A stretch of DNA of 64,000 bases from CAUZWH01 sp965224275 (GCA_965224275.1 CBDCYR010000012.1:62001-126000), one strand, 5' to 3'; counted from the stretch's first letter, positions 25,602 to 34,330 are shown. A program made the numbers and translations. Notes: a model not told the origin generated them from the letters alone.

Positions 25602-26837
25602 ATGACCGACGCGACCGTAGGCGATACCGCGCCTACCGAGCCGGATGCCAAGCAAGCGACGATGGCATTGGTGATGAGCACCTTTGCATTCACCGTTTGC
25701 TTCGCGTGTTGGGTCGTCAACGGTGTGCTCATCGCCTACCTCGCCAATAACAAAATCGTTGCGTTCAGCACCAGCGAGATCAGTTGGCTCTTGGCGTTGC
25801 CGATTCTTACCGGCGCAGTAAGTCGCGTGCCGCTCGGTCTGATGACCGATATCTATGGCGGCCGAACAATTAACTTCGTGCTGATGCTGATCACAGCGGT
25901 GCCGCTGTTTCTGGTCTCGTATGCGACGACGTACAGCGAATTCCTCATCGCGAGCCTTGGCTTTGGACTCGCCGGCGGTGGATTCGCGGTCGGCATCGGC
26001 TACGTCGCGGCATGGTTCAAAAAGGAAAAGCAAGGCACCGCGCTCGGAATTTTCGGCATGGGCAATGCGGGCGCGGCCGCGACAACGTTGATTGCGCCGT
26101 CGCTTCTCGTGTGGCTCACCAATGACGGCAGCGATCCCGAGCAATGGCGAGCGCTGCCGCGAATCTACGCCGGGTTGCTGGTCTTAACCGCCATAGCGTT
26201 TTTTGCGCTGACCAAGTCGCGCATCGGTGAGGCATCGCAAAATCAAACGCTCAAGACCCGCCTGGCGCCGCTTTACAACATCCGCGTTTGGCGTTTCGGC
26301 CTGTATTACTTCCTGGTTTTTGGCGCGTTCGTCTCCATCGCCCAATGGCTGGTCCCCTACAGCGTCAACGTCTACCAGATCTCTATTATCCAAGCCGGCT
26401 TGCTGGCCTCTGTGTTCAGTCTGCCTTCGGGCGTTATCCGTGCGGTTGGTGGCTGGCTGTCGGACCGTTTCGGCGCCCGTTCGGTGATGTATTGGGTGTT
26501 CATGAGCTGCGCGATTTCATTCGCGATTCTCGCGATCCCCCGCATGGTTATCGACTCACCCGGGCGTGGGATCGTTGCCATCGCGCCGGGCCAGGTTACG
26601 GCCGTCTCCGGCGATGCTGTAAGTATCGGTGACAAAACCTACAAACTGATTCCGCCGGTCGACAAAACCCCGGCGGAACTCGATACCGGCAACACGTTCC
26701 TGCCCCAGGTAACGAAATGGCAGGAGCCTGCGGTAGAAGTCGGACAGCAGGTAGAGAAGAAGGAATTGGTCGCAAGAGGTGTGACCAACATTTTCTACCA
26801 GCCAACATTTGGGTGTTTGGCTTCTTCGTTCTCGTGA
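25602..26837 (+). CDS. NarK-type MFS transporter part of a transporter-kinase fusion (frameshifted)
   Basis: The first 411 codons of a fusion that is broken by a frameshift. It has about ten MFS helices of the nitrate/nitrite porter group: CWVVNGVLIAYLANN, GLMTDIYGGRTINFVL, ALGIFGMGNAGAAATTLIAPSLL. A soluble loop of about 65 residues (about 322-390; GQVTAVSGDAVSIGDKTY, EPAVEVGQQVEKKELVARG) precedes the last helices. At 26802-26803 the frame reads CC where CCN is expected. Restoring one base joins FYQP to NIWVFGFF in the next frame; without it translation ends at 26837. It probably carries nitrate or nitrite; substrate by family only. Confidence 0.85.
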   Translation: MTDATVGDTAPTEPDAKQATMALVMSTFAFTVCFACWVVNGVLIAYLANNKIVAFSTSEISWLLALPILTGAVSRVPLGLMTDIYGGRTINFVLMLITAVPLFLVSYATTYSEFLIASLGFGLAGGGFAVGIGYVAAWFKKEKQGTALGIFGMGNAGAAATTLIAPSLLVWLTNDGSDPEQWRALPRIYAGLLVLTAIAFFALTKSRIGEASQNQTLKTRLAPLYNIRVWRFGLYYFLVFGAFVSIAQWLVPYSVNVYQISIIQAGLLASVFSLPSGVIRAVGGWLSDRFGARSVMYWVFMSCAISFAILAIPRMVIDSPGRGIVAIAPGQVTAVSGDAVSIGDKTYKLIPPVDKTPAELDTGNTFLPQVTKWQEPAVEVGQQVEKKELVARGVTNIFYQPTFGCLASSFS

Positions 26838-28414
26838 TCGGGGTTGCAACCGGTATTGGTAAAGCCGGCGTCTACAAGTTCATCCCGGAATATTTTCCCC
26901 AGAACGTTGGGGCGGTCGGCGGCATGGTCGGCCTGCTCGGTGCGATGGGTGGGTTCGTGCTGCCGCCGCTATTCGGTTGGGCTCTGGAGACAACCGGTGT
27001 GTGGGCAAGTTGCTGGATCATCCTTGCGATTCTATCGATCATTTGCCTGATTTGGATGCAGCGCGTGGTCAGCAAAATCCTCGCGGAAGAGGCGCCGGAG
27101 CTATCTACGATGCTCGATTTCCGCCCGCGGACGCGGCTGACAGAAACGGTTGCGCTGGCGCACGAGGAAAGCAAAACAGTCGAAGACCTCCTGCGCAACG
27201 TTCCAATTTTCGACAATCTCGGGCGGGCCGAACTCACTTCGCTTACCGAAATCGGCAGCTATGAGACCGCGGAAGCTGGACGCACCCTGTTCGAGGAAGG
27301 CGACCCGGGCGATACCGCCTATGTCGTCCTCCTGGGCAGTATCGATGTGGTCCGTTCGGACGACGCGGGGCATGCTGTGGTTATCGCCACGCTGGGCGCC
27401 GGAGAGGTGTTCGGCGAGTTGGCGCTGATCGACGGCGAGCCACGCTCGGCGAGTGCAGTCTCCAAAGTAGAAACACAACTGTTCGCGATTGGCCGCGACG
27501 ACTTTATTCGTTTGATGTCGAGTTCGCCGCGACTGCTCGGCGATTTCATGGTCGGCATGACGGGGCGTATCCGCCAAACCAACGCCGCGTTCTTCGAAGC
27601 AATGATGCAGCAGGAACGTCTACGCAACGAAGGTGAGATCGAGCGCCATCGTATGATTTCGCAGATGGTTACCGGCGTTGCCCACGAAATCAACACGCCG
27701 ATCGGTATTGCCACCCATGCGGCCAGCATCATCGCCGACGATCTTCGCGCCGATCGCATCGAAGCCATTGCCAAAGACGAAAAAGCGGGCAAACAACTCG
27801 CCGATATCGCCGAAGCAGCCCAACTGGTTCAATCCAATATTGTTCGCGCCGACGTCTTGATCAAGTCGTTCAAGAACCTGTCCGTACAGCAGATCTCGGA
27901 GGCGCGCGAAACGCTCGATCTTGCGGCCTATACCGAAGAAGTCGTCGGCCTCTACAAGATGAAGGCCGAAGCGGCGCACTTGGAAATCACAACGACGGCG
28001 GACGTCGACGGTGACGCCGCAAGCTGGATCGGTTATCCCGGTCTCTATTCGCAGTTGATCCTCAACCTCGTCACCAACGCAGACGTGCACGCCTACCCGG
28101 CCGACACCCCCGGCAAGATTGATGTAACTCTTTCCGACGCCGGCGAGCGCTTTCAACTAACCGTGCGCGACTATGGCCAGGGTATTCCAGCAGCGGACAT
28201 CGAAAGTGTTTGGGAGCCGTTCTTCACCACCGCCCGCGACCAAGGTGGCACCGGACTCGGTCTTTCGATCGTGCGAAATATTGTGACCACCTCCTTGCGC
28301 GGAGAGGTCGACCTCGTCTCGACCGAAGGCGAAGGAACAATGATAACCATCAAGATACCCAAAGTCGTGCCAAGCGAAGATGACGGCGCGGCAAGTTCGG
28401 AGGCAGCCCAGTGA
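26804..28414 (+). CDS. C-terminal part of the fusion: last MFS helices, cNMP-binding domain, histidine kinase
   Basis: The frame resumed after the 1-nt deletion. It reads the last two MFS helices (NIWVFGFFVLVIGVATGIGKAG, GGMVGLLGAMGGFVLPP), a cyclic-nucleotide-binding domain (nt about 27185-27560; FEEGDPGDTAYVVLLGSI, FGELALIDGEPRSASA) and a histidine kinase core. The kinase has the H-box TGVAHEINTPIGIA (His codon 27683-27685), the N-box NLVTNADV, G1 DYGQGIP and G2 GGTGLGLSIV. The intact fusion would be about 937 residues. The stop overlaps the next gene by 4 nt (GTGA), so the operon is translationally coupled. It should phosphorylate the regulator at 24628. Whether it is functional depends on the frameshift being real. 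Confidence 0.82.
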   Translation, partial: NIWVFGFFVLVIGVATGIGKAGVYKFIPEYFPQNVGAVGGMVGLLGAMGGFVLPPLFGWALETTGVWASCWIILAILSIICLIWMQRVVSKILAEEAPELSTMLDFRPRTRLTETVALAHEESKTVEDLLRNVPIFDNLGRAELTSLTEIGSYETAEAGRTLFEEGDPGDTAYVVLLGSIDVVRSDDAGHAVVIATLGAGEVFGELALIDGEPRSASAVSKVETQLFAIGRDDFIRLMSSSPRLLGDFMVGMTGRIRQTNAAFFEAMMQQERLRNEGEIERHRMISQMVTGVAHEINTPIGIATHAASIIADDLRADRIEAIAKDEKAGKQLADIAEAAQLVQSNIVRADVLIKSFKNLSVQQISEARETLDLAAYTEEVVGLYKMKAEAAHLEITTTADVDGDAASWIGYPGLYSQLILNLVTNADVHAYPADTPGKIDVTLSDAGERFQLTVRDYGQGIPAADIESVWEPFFTTARDQGGTGLGLSIVRNIVTTSLRGEVDLVSTEGEGTMITIKIPKVVPSEDDGAASSEAAQ

Positions 28415-30357
28415 GTGATTCGCTACCGATTATCGAGCACGCCGGCGTTCTTGAGGACGCTTTCGGGATTCCCGCGCACGTATCGGCGAACGCGGCCGAC
28501 AAACCAGCGCCCTACTCGTGCAGCTTTTGCGGGGTCGGTGACAGCGGGTTCCTGCAAGCATCGCAGGCCCAAACCCAAGCTCTCCAGGAAGGCCTCCAGG
28601 CCGGTGAGGGCGTGTTTAGAGTTACCGACAATGGGCAAGCCATCGAACTCAAGGCAACCGTCGACGCCGCGGGTCAGATCGAGATCGTCACCGGCCATGA
28701 AATCGCTTCTGACGGCGCGGTTATCAAGGGTGAGTTGGAGGTCGGTTCCTTCAAAGACTCGATTTCCGCCCGCGTCACCGAAAGCAGAAAGGACAACGGC
28801 AGCGTTTCGAGCCAGGTCCTCGCGCCTTACAGCGGCAGCGCCAGCGTTAGCGACCGCTCGATCAAGGACACGACACCAACCTCGGGCTGCGTGAAACTGA
28901 AGCTATCGATGGTGCCGCAACGGCCTGCATTCCCGATTCATGTCGCGCCCAGCGTGCTCGATCCTGAAACCGGCAAACGCACGCAGATCTCATACGAAGA
29001 GGCGATCGACCGTTTCGCCGACATGTTGCTTAAGCACCGCCGCGATCTCGGCAATACCTTGTTCTACGCGTGTGGGCAGATCGACTATTTCAGCATCTTC
29101 GCGGTGCAGGAAGTGTTCCGCATGCTGGGCACGCGCAACCTCACTGGCAACGCCGAGCACTGCCTCAATGCCGGCGCCTTGCACAACGAAATCCTCACCG
29201 GCCAGGAAGGACCCTTCCTCACGATCGATCAAAGCGTGGCCGGCGACAATCGAGTTTTCCTGTTCAACGGTTGGAACGGATCGGTCACCCACCCGCCGGT
29301 TTATCGCTCAATCGCACGACGCGACGACTTCGACGCCTTCCTGATCGAGGTACAAGTTACCGAGACCGCGGTTGAGGTGGCCAAAAAACTCGGACCCGAT
29401 CGTGTCATCCTGATCAAACCACGCTCCGACCCCCACCTCGCACTGGCCGTTGCAAACGAGATTTTGACAGCCCATAGCGATGCGATCGAAGATCGCTTTA
29501 TCGAAAAGTTCGGCGACGCCGACTCCTATGAGCGCTTCACCAAACTGGCACTCTCAACGCGATTCGAAGCGCGTCATGTGGCCGAACGCATTGCGCCCGA
29601 ACCAGACTACGCAGATCGCATCGAACACGGTGTTCGCCTGATCGCGAGTCGCTTCGCGAGCCCAGATATGGTGCCGATCAACATTCCGTCCGTCGGCCTG
29701 TCGCAGTCGAGTGGGGTTGTGGCTCATTGTATTTGGGGTTCCGTGCTGGCGATGCTCGGCAAGTATGGCCTCAAGCCCGACGGCGAACCCGCCGGTGGAA
29801 CCCTGCGTGTTCCCGGCCAGATCAATGCCGAGACGGAGGTGCAGGGCCTCTCCCGCAAATACTTCATGGGCCGCATTCTAATGGATGACGCTTCCGAGGC
29901 GGCCGTGCGAATGGGGCTGCCGGAAGACGCCTATCAGCCGGTTCTTGATGACCCCCCGCGCGCTGCGCTCGACTATGCGGAGGCGACTGAGGAACCTGAG
30001 CTTTTCGTTTTCTTCGGCACCCATTTCGAAGCGAACATGATGGACCGCCAAAAGTGGATCGAGAAACTCAAGGACTCCAAGAATCCAATGGTGGTCGTCG
30101 ATCCGATTCCCGACCCGTTTACGCTTGAACATGCCGAACTCATCATTCCATCCATATCGCGGCCACAAAGGTTTATCAAAACGGCGAATGGAAAATGTCC
30201 CTGTCGGTGCCCGGCAAGGCCGCCGCACCAGATACACGCAGCGATCCCACCATCCTCTACGACGTCATGGCGCGAATCACCGAACGCCTCGAGGCCGAAC
30301 CGGAGTTACGCGCCACGCACGACGATCTTACTCGGCATTTGGACTCGGGCTATCTGA
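28411..30357 (+). CDS. Molybdopterin oxidoreductase (nitrate-reductase-like), N-terminal part of a fusion
   Basis: A MopB-superfamily catalytic subunit resembling assimilatory nitrate reductases: CSFCGVG at the N-terminus (codons 28519-28539), NAEHCLNAGALHN supplying the likely molybdenum-ligand Cys, and GWNGSVTHPPVYRSI. Real homology ends near residue 580 (nt about 30152); beyond this the frame reads nonsense to 30357. At 30152 one base appears missing: adding it joins IIPS to HIAATKVYQNGEW in the next frame. The third Cys of the normal 4Fe-4S motif is replaced by Asp (CGVGD), and a segment of about 110 residues separates it from the fourth Cys (TSGC). GTG start at 28411, after CGGAGG. Confidence 0.82.
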   Translation: MSDSLPIIEHAGVLEDAFGIPAHVSANAADKPAPYSCSFCGVGDSGFLQASQAQTQALQEGLQAGEGVFRVTDNGQAIELKATVDAAGQIEIVTGHEIASDGAVIKGELEVGSFKDSISARVTESRKDNGSVSSQVLAPYSGSASVSDRSIKDTTPTSGCVKLKLSMVPQRPAFPIHVAPSVLDPETGKRTQISYEEAIDRFADMLLKHRRDLGNTLFYACGQIDYFSIFAVQEVFRMLGTRNLTGNAEHCLNAGALHNEILTGQEGPFLTIDQSVAGDNRVFLFNGWNGSVTHPPVYRSIARRDDFDAFLIEVQVTETAVEVAKKLGPDRVILIKPRSDPHLALAVANEILTAHSDAIEDRFIEKFGDADSYERFTKLALSTRFEARHVAERIAPEPDYADRIEHGVRLIASRFASPDMVPINIPSVGLSQSSGVVAHCIWGSVLAMLGKYGLKPDGEPAGGTLRVPGQINAETEVQGLSRKYFMGRILMDDASEAAVRMGLPEDAYQPVLDDPPRAALDYAEATEEPELFVFFGTHFEANMMDRQKWIEKLKDSKNPMVVVDPIPDPFTLEHAELIIPSISRPQRFIKTANGKCPCRCPARPPHQIHAAIPPSSTTSWRESPNASRPNRSYAPRTTILLGIWTRAI

Positions 30358-32228
30358 AACAACGCTTTTGCAATGGCGATGGCGGGCTCGCCCGGCCCGA
30401 CGGCGAGGTCGACCGGGCCACGCTATGGCAACGCGTTCAAGACTATATGTCGGGCGGCAACGGGCCGCTCTATTGCCGACCCGAGCACGAGGATGGTCGG
30501 CTCATCGAGTGGGAAGAACTGATCGAGCGCGGGTCGATTATCTATGGCGGGGTCGGCGTCAACCGCTACATGCTCGACTACGACAAGCCCGATCACCAGC
30601 CATTCGCCGATATTTTTCGCCGCCCGCGCAAATTCACCTTCTTTGAGCCGACCGAAGACGACCTCCATATTCCCCATGGCATCATCTTCAACTCCGGGCG
30701 CTCCTCTTTGTCGACGGATCGCAAGGCGATCCAGTTCGCGACCAGCACCTTCAACTCGGGCAAGGCCACCCCGATCGTCAATATGCCTGATGAGAATCCG
30801 TGCCATATCTCGACAATGTTGGCCGAGCGCATGGGCTTTGAAACCGGCGATCGGGTGAAGGTTACCGGGCGGGTAACCGGCAAGTCGGTCGAATTGCCCG
30901 TTATCGTCACCGATCGGGTCAAGGGCGAAACGATCTATACCAGCTTCCACAAATCGCGAGCCCAGATCGAAGGCGATCAATACATCAACGATGTCACGTC
31001 GGCGGAGGAGCGTTGCGCCTATTGTGCCCAGACCAGCGTAAAGTCCAACGTCGTCCAGCTCGAGCGAATCGAGGCACGCGAGCAACCGACCGCGAAAAGC
31101 GGCCGCCGCGGTCCCGGGTTTCGTCTCGACACCACGCTTATCGATCCCAAGCTCGACTTGCCGATATGGCGGGGCCAGGACACCGCGCTCTACGTTACCG
31201 AGATCATTGAAGAAACCCACGACGTCTACACCTTCCGCTTGCAGGGGGACCCGCTGTGCCGGTTTGTCTATTGGCCCGGCCAATTCTGTAGCCTGGTTCT
31301 CAATATCGACGGCAAGAAAGTCGTCCGCTCCTACACGATCTCGTCGACACCGACCCGCCCGTTCGTGCTCGAGGTCACCATCAAGCGGGTGCCGGGCGGG
31401 CTGGTTTCGAACTGGATGCCCGACAACGTCAAGGTTGGTGATCGGCTCGAAGTCGCAGGACCGAAGGGTAAATTCAGCCTGATACCCGGCAAGGTGCCGG
31501 AGAAAATCCTGTTCCTCGGCGCCGGCAGCGGCGTCACACCGGTGATGTCGATGGGCCGGTGGTTGTGCGATGTCTCGGCTGATATCGACATTCAATTTTT
31601 CAACTCTGTCCGCAGCCCCGACGACATCGTCTTTAAAAAAGAGATCGAGTACATGGCCGAACGCTACTCCATGTTCTCGTCGGTGGCGCTTTCGGAGACC
31701 CGCGGCTCCAAGGGTGAATGGCAGGGTATGTCGGGCCGCATCAGCGAGCCGCTCCTCAACCTGGTTTCGCCAGATCTACACGATCGCGAGATTTACATGT
31801 GCGGGCCGGAAGGCTTCATGGACGCGGCAAAAGATCTGCTGACGCAAATGAACTTCGACCTGTCACGCCTTCACTCGGAGAGTTTTGGCGGCGTGAGAAC
31901 CTCGATTGCGGAAAAATCCGCACCAATTGGCGGCGCCGGGGAAGGCGCAGCGCAAGAGCATCTCGGCGAAGTGGCGGTCGAATTCTGCAAGGCTGGTATC
32001 ACCGCCAGTACCGATGGCACCGTATCGTTGCTCGAAGTCGCAGAGGACAATGACGTTGATCTCGATTATGGCTGCCGAACCGGTCATTGCGGCGACTGTA
32101 AGATTAAGTTGCTCAGCGGTGACGTCGAGATGTTGTCCGAGGACGGCCTCGAAGACGGTGAGAAAGAAGCCGGCTTCGTGCTGAGTTGCGTTGCGCACCC
32201 GCGCGGTGCAGTTTCTCTGGACGTGTAA
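30153..32228 (+). CDS. C-terminal part of the fusion: MopB C-domain, FAD/NAD reductase, 2Fe-2S ferredoxin
   Basis: This continues the molybdoenzyme after the 1-nt lesion. First comes the molybdopterin dinucleotide-binding domain (nt about 30640-31010; IIFNSGRSS, DENPCHISTMLAERMGF), then a CAYCAQ motif. Next is a ferredoxin-NAD(P)+ reductase module (nt about 31130-31880; RSYTISSTP for FAD, FLGAGSGVTPVMS for the nucleotide, MCGPEGFM). Last is a plant-type 2Fe-2S ferredoxin with GCRTGHCGDC and a distal Cys in VLSCVAHP. The whole polypeptide would be about 1272 residues and could take electrons from NAD(P)H to molybdenum in one chain. The open frame without the lesion starts at ATG 30195, but that start lies inside the MopB domain. 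Confidence 0.85.
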   Translation, partial: HIAATKVYQNGEWKMSLSVPGKAAAPDTRSDPTILYDVMARITERLEAEPELRATHDDLTRHLDSGYLKQRFCNGDGGLARPDGEVDRATLWQRVQDYMSGGNGPLYCRPEHEDGRLIEWEELIERGSIIYGGVGVNRYMLDYDKPDHQPFADIFRRPRKFTFFEPTEDDLHIPHGIIFNSGRSSLSTDRKAIQFATSTFNSGKATPIVNMPDENPCHISTMLAERMGFETGDRVKVTGRVTGKSVELPVIVTDRVKGETIYTSFHKSRAQIEGDQYINDVTSAEERCAYCAQTSVKSNVVQLERIEAREQPTAKSGRRGPGFRLDTTLIDPKLDLPIWRGQDTALYVTEIIEETHDVYTFRLQGDPLCRFVYWPGQFCSLVLNIDGKKVVRSYTISSTPTRPFVLEVTIKRVPGGLVSNWMPDNVKVGDRLEVAGPKGKFSLIPGKVPEKILFLGAGSGVTPVMSMGRWLCDVSADIDIQFFNSVRSPDDIVFKKEIEYMAERYSMFSSVALSETRGSKGEWQGMSGRISEPLLNLVSPDLHDREIYMCGPEGFMDAAKDLLTQMNFDLSRLHSESFGGVRTSIAEKSAPIGGAGEGAAQEHLGEVAVEFCKAGITASTDGTVSLLEVAEDNDVDLDYGCRTGHCGDCKIKLLSGDVEMLSEDGLEDGEKEAGFVLSCVAHPRGAVSLDV

Positions 32229-32240
32229 AGCGGGAACGTA

Positions 32241-33848
32241 TTAGCGATCTAGCCAGCGGCGCCACGCGGCGGCGTCATATCCGAAGCGTTGACCGGTCAA
32301 TGCGGTAAGAGCACCGACCGCATCGCCCTTAAGCCAAAGCGGCGCTAGGCCCCGCTCGAGCACCCGCGCCAACGCGTCCAACGTGCCGCGGTCGTTCTGG
32401 CTGGCAGCCGCCGCGGCCCACATCGCCCCCGGTGCCGCCTCGAAATACTTCTCGCTCCGGTTGGGCGGCGCCGACCAGGGGACGTCTATCCATTCCGGCG
32501 CGACGGGGCCTGAGCGCGCCAAAGACATACTCCATAGTATGAGCCAACGACCGAGCGTAGCGGCCGGGACCTTAACGTTGCCGCCGATCAGCGAGATCGG
32601 CCGCGCCGGCATCTCAAGCGCGAGAAGGTCACGATAGGTTTCAGCGGGCGGGCGGGCGCGCGCTAGTTCATAAGCCAGATCGCTTAGCACGCCACGGTCT
32701 TGGCCGCTCTCAATCCGCAACAAGGTCGCGGCAAATCGTTTGGCGAGTTCGGGTGCGTCAGATGTTGGTGGCAGGAGCACCGGTAGTGACGGGATCGCCG
32801 GAAGCGGCCCCGATTTTCCAACCCTACCCGGTCCCCATACAAGCGCGCGCGTTCCATCGGTCCCGCCAACAAACGGCACACCGTCGACGACTTCGAGGTC
32901 GTAGGGGCTACCACCGCGTAGCCACGCGACGCGCTGCCAGTCAACGCCATCCACGCTAGACCATATCGTGCCGCCTTGCACCGCCTCGGTTAACACCCAT
33001 AGCTTGCCGGCATCGGCGACCAGATCCTGCGCGTCCCAGTTTGCCCGCGGCGCTGCAACGAACTGACTAACCACACCATTGGTGCGCCAGACCGCGATCC
33101 CGGCACCCTCCCGAACCAACGCATAAAGCCACGTTCCCAGTCCCGCCATACCAAGGATCGAACGATCCTGTGGCCAACCCGGCACCTCGGCCACAACGTC
33201 CCCATTGATCGAGAGAAGCCGTCGCTTGTCGCGATGGAGGAGAAGGCCATACGACCGCTCAGCCGTGCTTGCCAGCGACACAATGCGACTGACCTGGCGC
33301 ATCGGGGTCGGATGGTCATAGATCTCTCGCCAGGTCGCCCCTCGATCATCCGAAATCTGTATGCCGCCACGCCACGCCGACGTCGCTGCGATGAGCCGGG
33401 TGCCGAGTGAGGTCATGGCATGGATATGAAAGATCTGCGCCGTGGTGACCGTTCCGGTCGCCCAACGCTCACCGTTGGTGACGAGAAAATCGCCGCGGCC
33501 AACGCTCCAACGCGAGTCTTCGGAGGGCCAGTAAAGCAAACCGAACTTTGTGATCGGGTCGCCGCTATCCTGGCTAAAGAGGTGGCGCTCGTAGCGGGTG
33601 CGACGATTAGCCGGATCATAACTATGAACATCGGCCGAGTTGTGGTTGCGGCCCAGCACGCTGTTTACGAACCATAACCGGCCGCGATAACCGATCAGCT
33701 TCGATGCGATCGGCCACGGGCCGACGCGCGCCACGATAGCAAGCTCTTGGGCGAGTTCGCCGGCGTTGTCGGCCCGGCTCGATGCGGCAAGGACGGCAGC
33801 AAGGCCGATACCAACGACAACCGCGACGAACAGGCTCGGACGTTTCAC
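32241..33848 (-). CDS. Exported beta-propeller-like (BNR-type) protein
   Basis: A 535-residue exported protein: signal peptide about 1-27 (SLFVAVVVGIGLAAVLAASSRA), then repeating beta-strand units with BNR-like features (GGIQISDDRGATWREI, GTIWSSVDGVDWQRV), consistent with a propeller over about residues 40-360, and an Ala/Leu-rich helical C-terminal part. GTG at 33848 is chosen: it overlaps the ridA stop as GTGA and puts the signal peptide at the N-terminus. The family is not recognised beyond the propeller character. It is co-transcribed with the upstream RidA-type gene. Confidence 0.7.
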   Translation of the reverse strand: MKRPSLFVAVVVGIGLAAVLAASSRADNAGELAQELAIVARVGPWPIASKLIGYRGRLWFVNSVLGRNHNSADVHSYDPANRRTRYERHLFSQDSGDPITKFGLLYWPSEDSRWSVGRGDFLVTNGERWATGTVTTAQIFHIHAMTSLGTRLIAATSAWRGGIQISDDRGATWREIYDHPTPMRQVSRIVSLASTAERSYGLLLHRDKRRLLSINGDVVAEVPGWPQDRSILGMAGLGTWLYALVREGAGIAVWRTNGVVSQFVAAPRANWDAQDLVADAGKLWVLTEAVQGGTIWSSVDGVDWQRVAWLRGGSPYDLEVVDGVPFVGGTDGTRALVWGPGRVGKSGPLPAIPSLPVLLPPTSDAPELAKRFAATLLRIESGQDRGVLSDLAYELARARPPAETYRDLLALEMPARPISLIGGNVKVPAATLGRWLILWSMSLARSGPVAPEWIDVPWSAPPNRSEKYFEAAPGAMWAAAAASQNDRGTLDALARVLERGLAPLWLKGDAVGALTALTGQRFGYDAAAWRRWLDR

Positions 33849-34240
33849 TCGATCAGCGCCATGGCATCGACCTCGATCAGCATATCGTCGCGCAGCAGTT
33901 CGCACTGAAAACCCGTACTGATGAGCGACCGCTCAGGAAAGTATGTCGCACGTATATCGTTGACCGCGGCGTAGTCTGCGCGATGTTTGATCATAAGCGT
34001 TATCTTGAAGATATCGGCCATCGTGCCGCCGGCCGCTTCGACCACCTTTTGAACATTATCGAACGTCAGCTTGGCCTGTTCCTCGATCGATGGCGGTAGG
34101 TAACGGTCGTCGAAGGGTCCCGCCAAGTGAGAGAACGCCGAGGTGCCGGCGATGTAGAGCACGTTATCGAGCTGCACCGCACGTGAGAACGGGCCAACGG
34201 CTGGACCGAGCGTTTCGGGATTGATGATTTGTTTTTCCAT
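33845..34240 (-). CDS. RidA-family protein
   Basis: A 131-residue RidA/YjgF-type protein (trimeric enamine/imine deaminase family). It has the usual VGPFSRAVQLDNVLYIAGTSA start and KVVEAAGGTMADIFKITLMI and IEVDAMALIE at the end, but the catalytic Arg in the family motif RATYFP is followed by ERSLISTGFQCELL rather than the canonical RSCVEVA-type stretch, so it belongs to a divergent RidA subgroup. ATG at 34240 has AAAGAGGT upstream. It is divergent from the arylmalonate-decarboxylase-like gene, with 90 bp between starts, and overlaps the propeller gene by 4 nt. Confidence 0.9.
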   Translation of the reverse strand: MEKQIINPETLGPAVGPFSRAVQLDNVLYIAGTSAFSHLAGPFDDRYLPPSIEEQAKLTFDNVQKVVEAAGGTMADIFKITLMIKHRADYAAVNDIRATYFPERSLISTGFQCELLRDDMLIEVDAMALIE

Positions 34241-34330
34241 TGGATTTACCTCTTTCAATTGGCGCACCTTGCGCGATAGACAAAACAAACTACGGTGAAA
34301 CGCAGGCAATATCGAAGCAAGGAGAGCGGC

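Noticed and set aside
26790..26815. Programmed ribosomal frameshift in the NarK-kinase gene
   Set aside because: No X-XXY-YYZ heptamer or downstream hairpin was found; a one-base deletion explains the break better.
30423..31595. Minus-strand open frame of 390 codons opposite the molybdoenzyme-reductase fusion
   Set aside because: It is the complement of well-supported coding sequence in a GC-rich genome, has no recognisable domain and no ribosome binding site.
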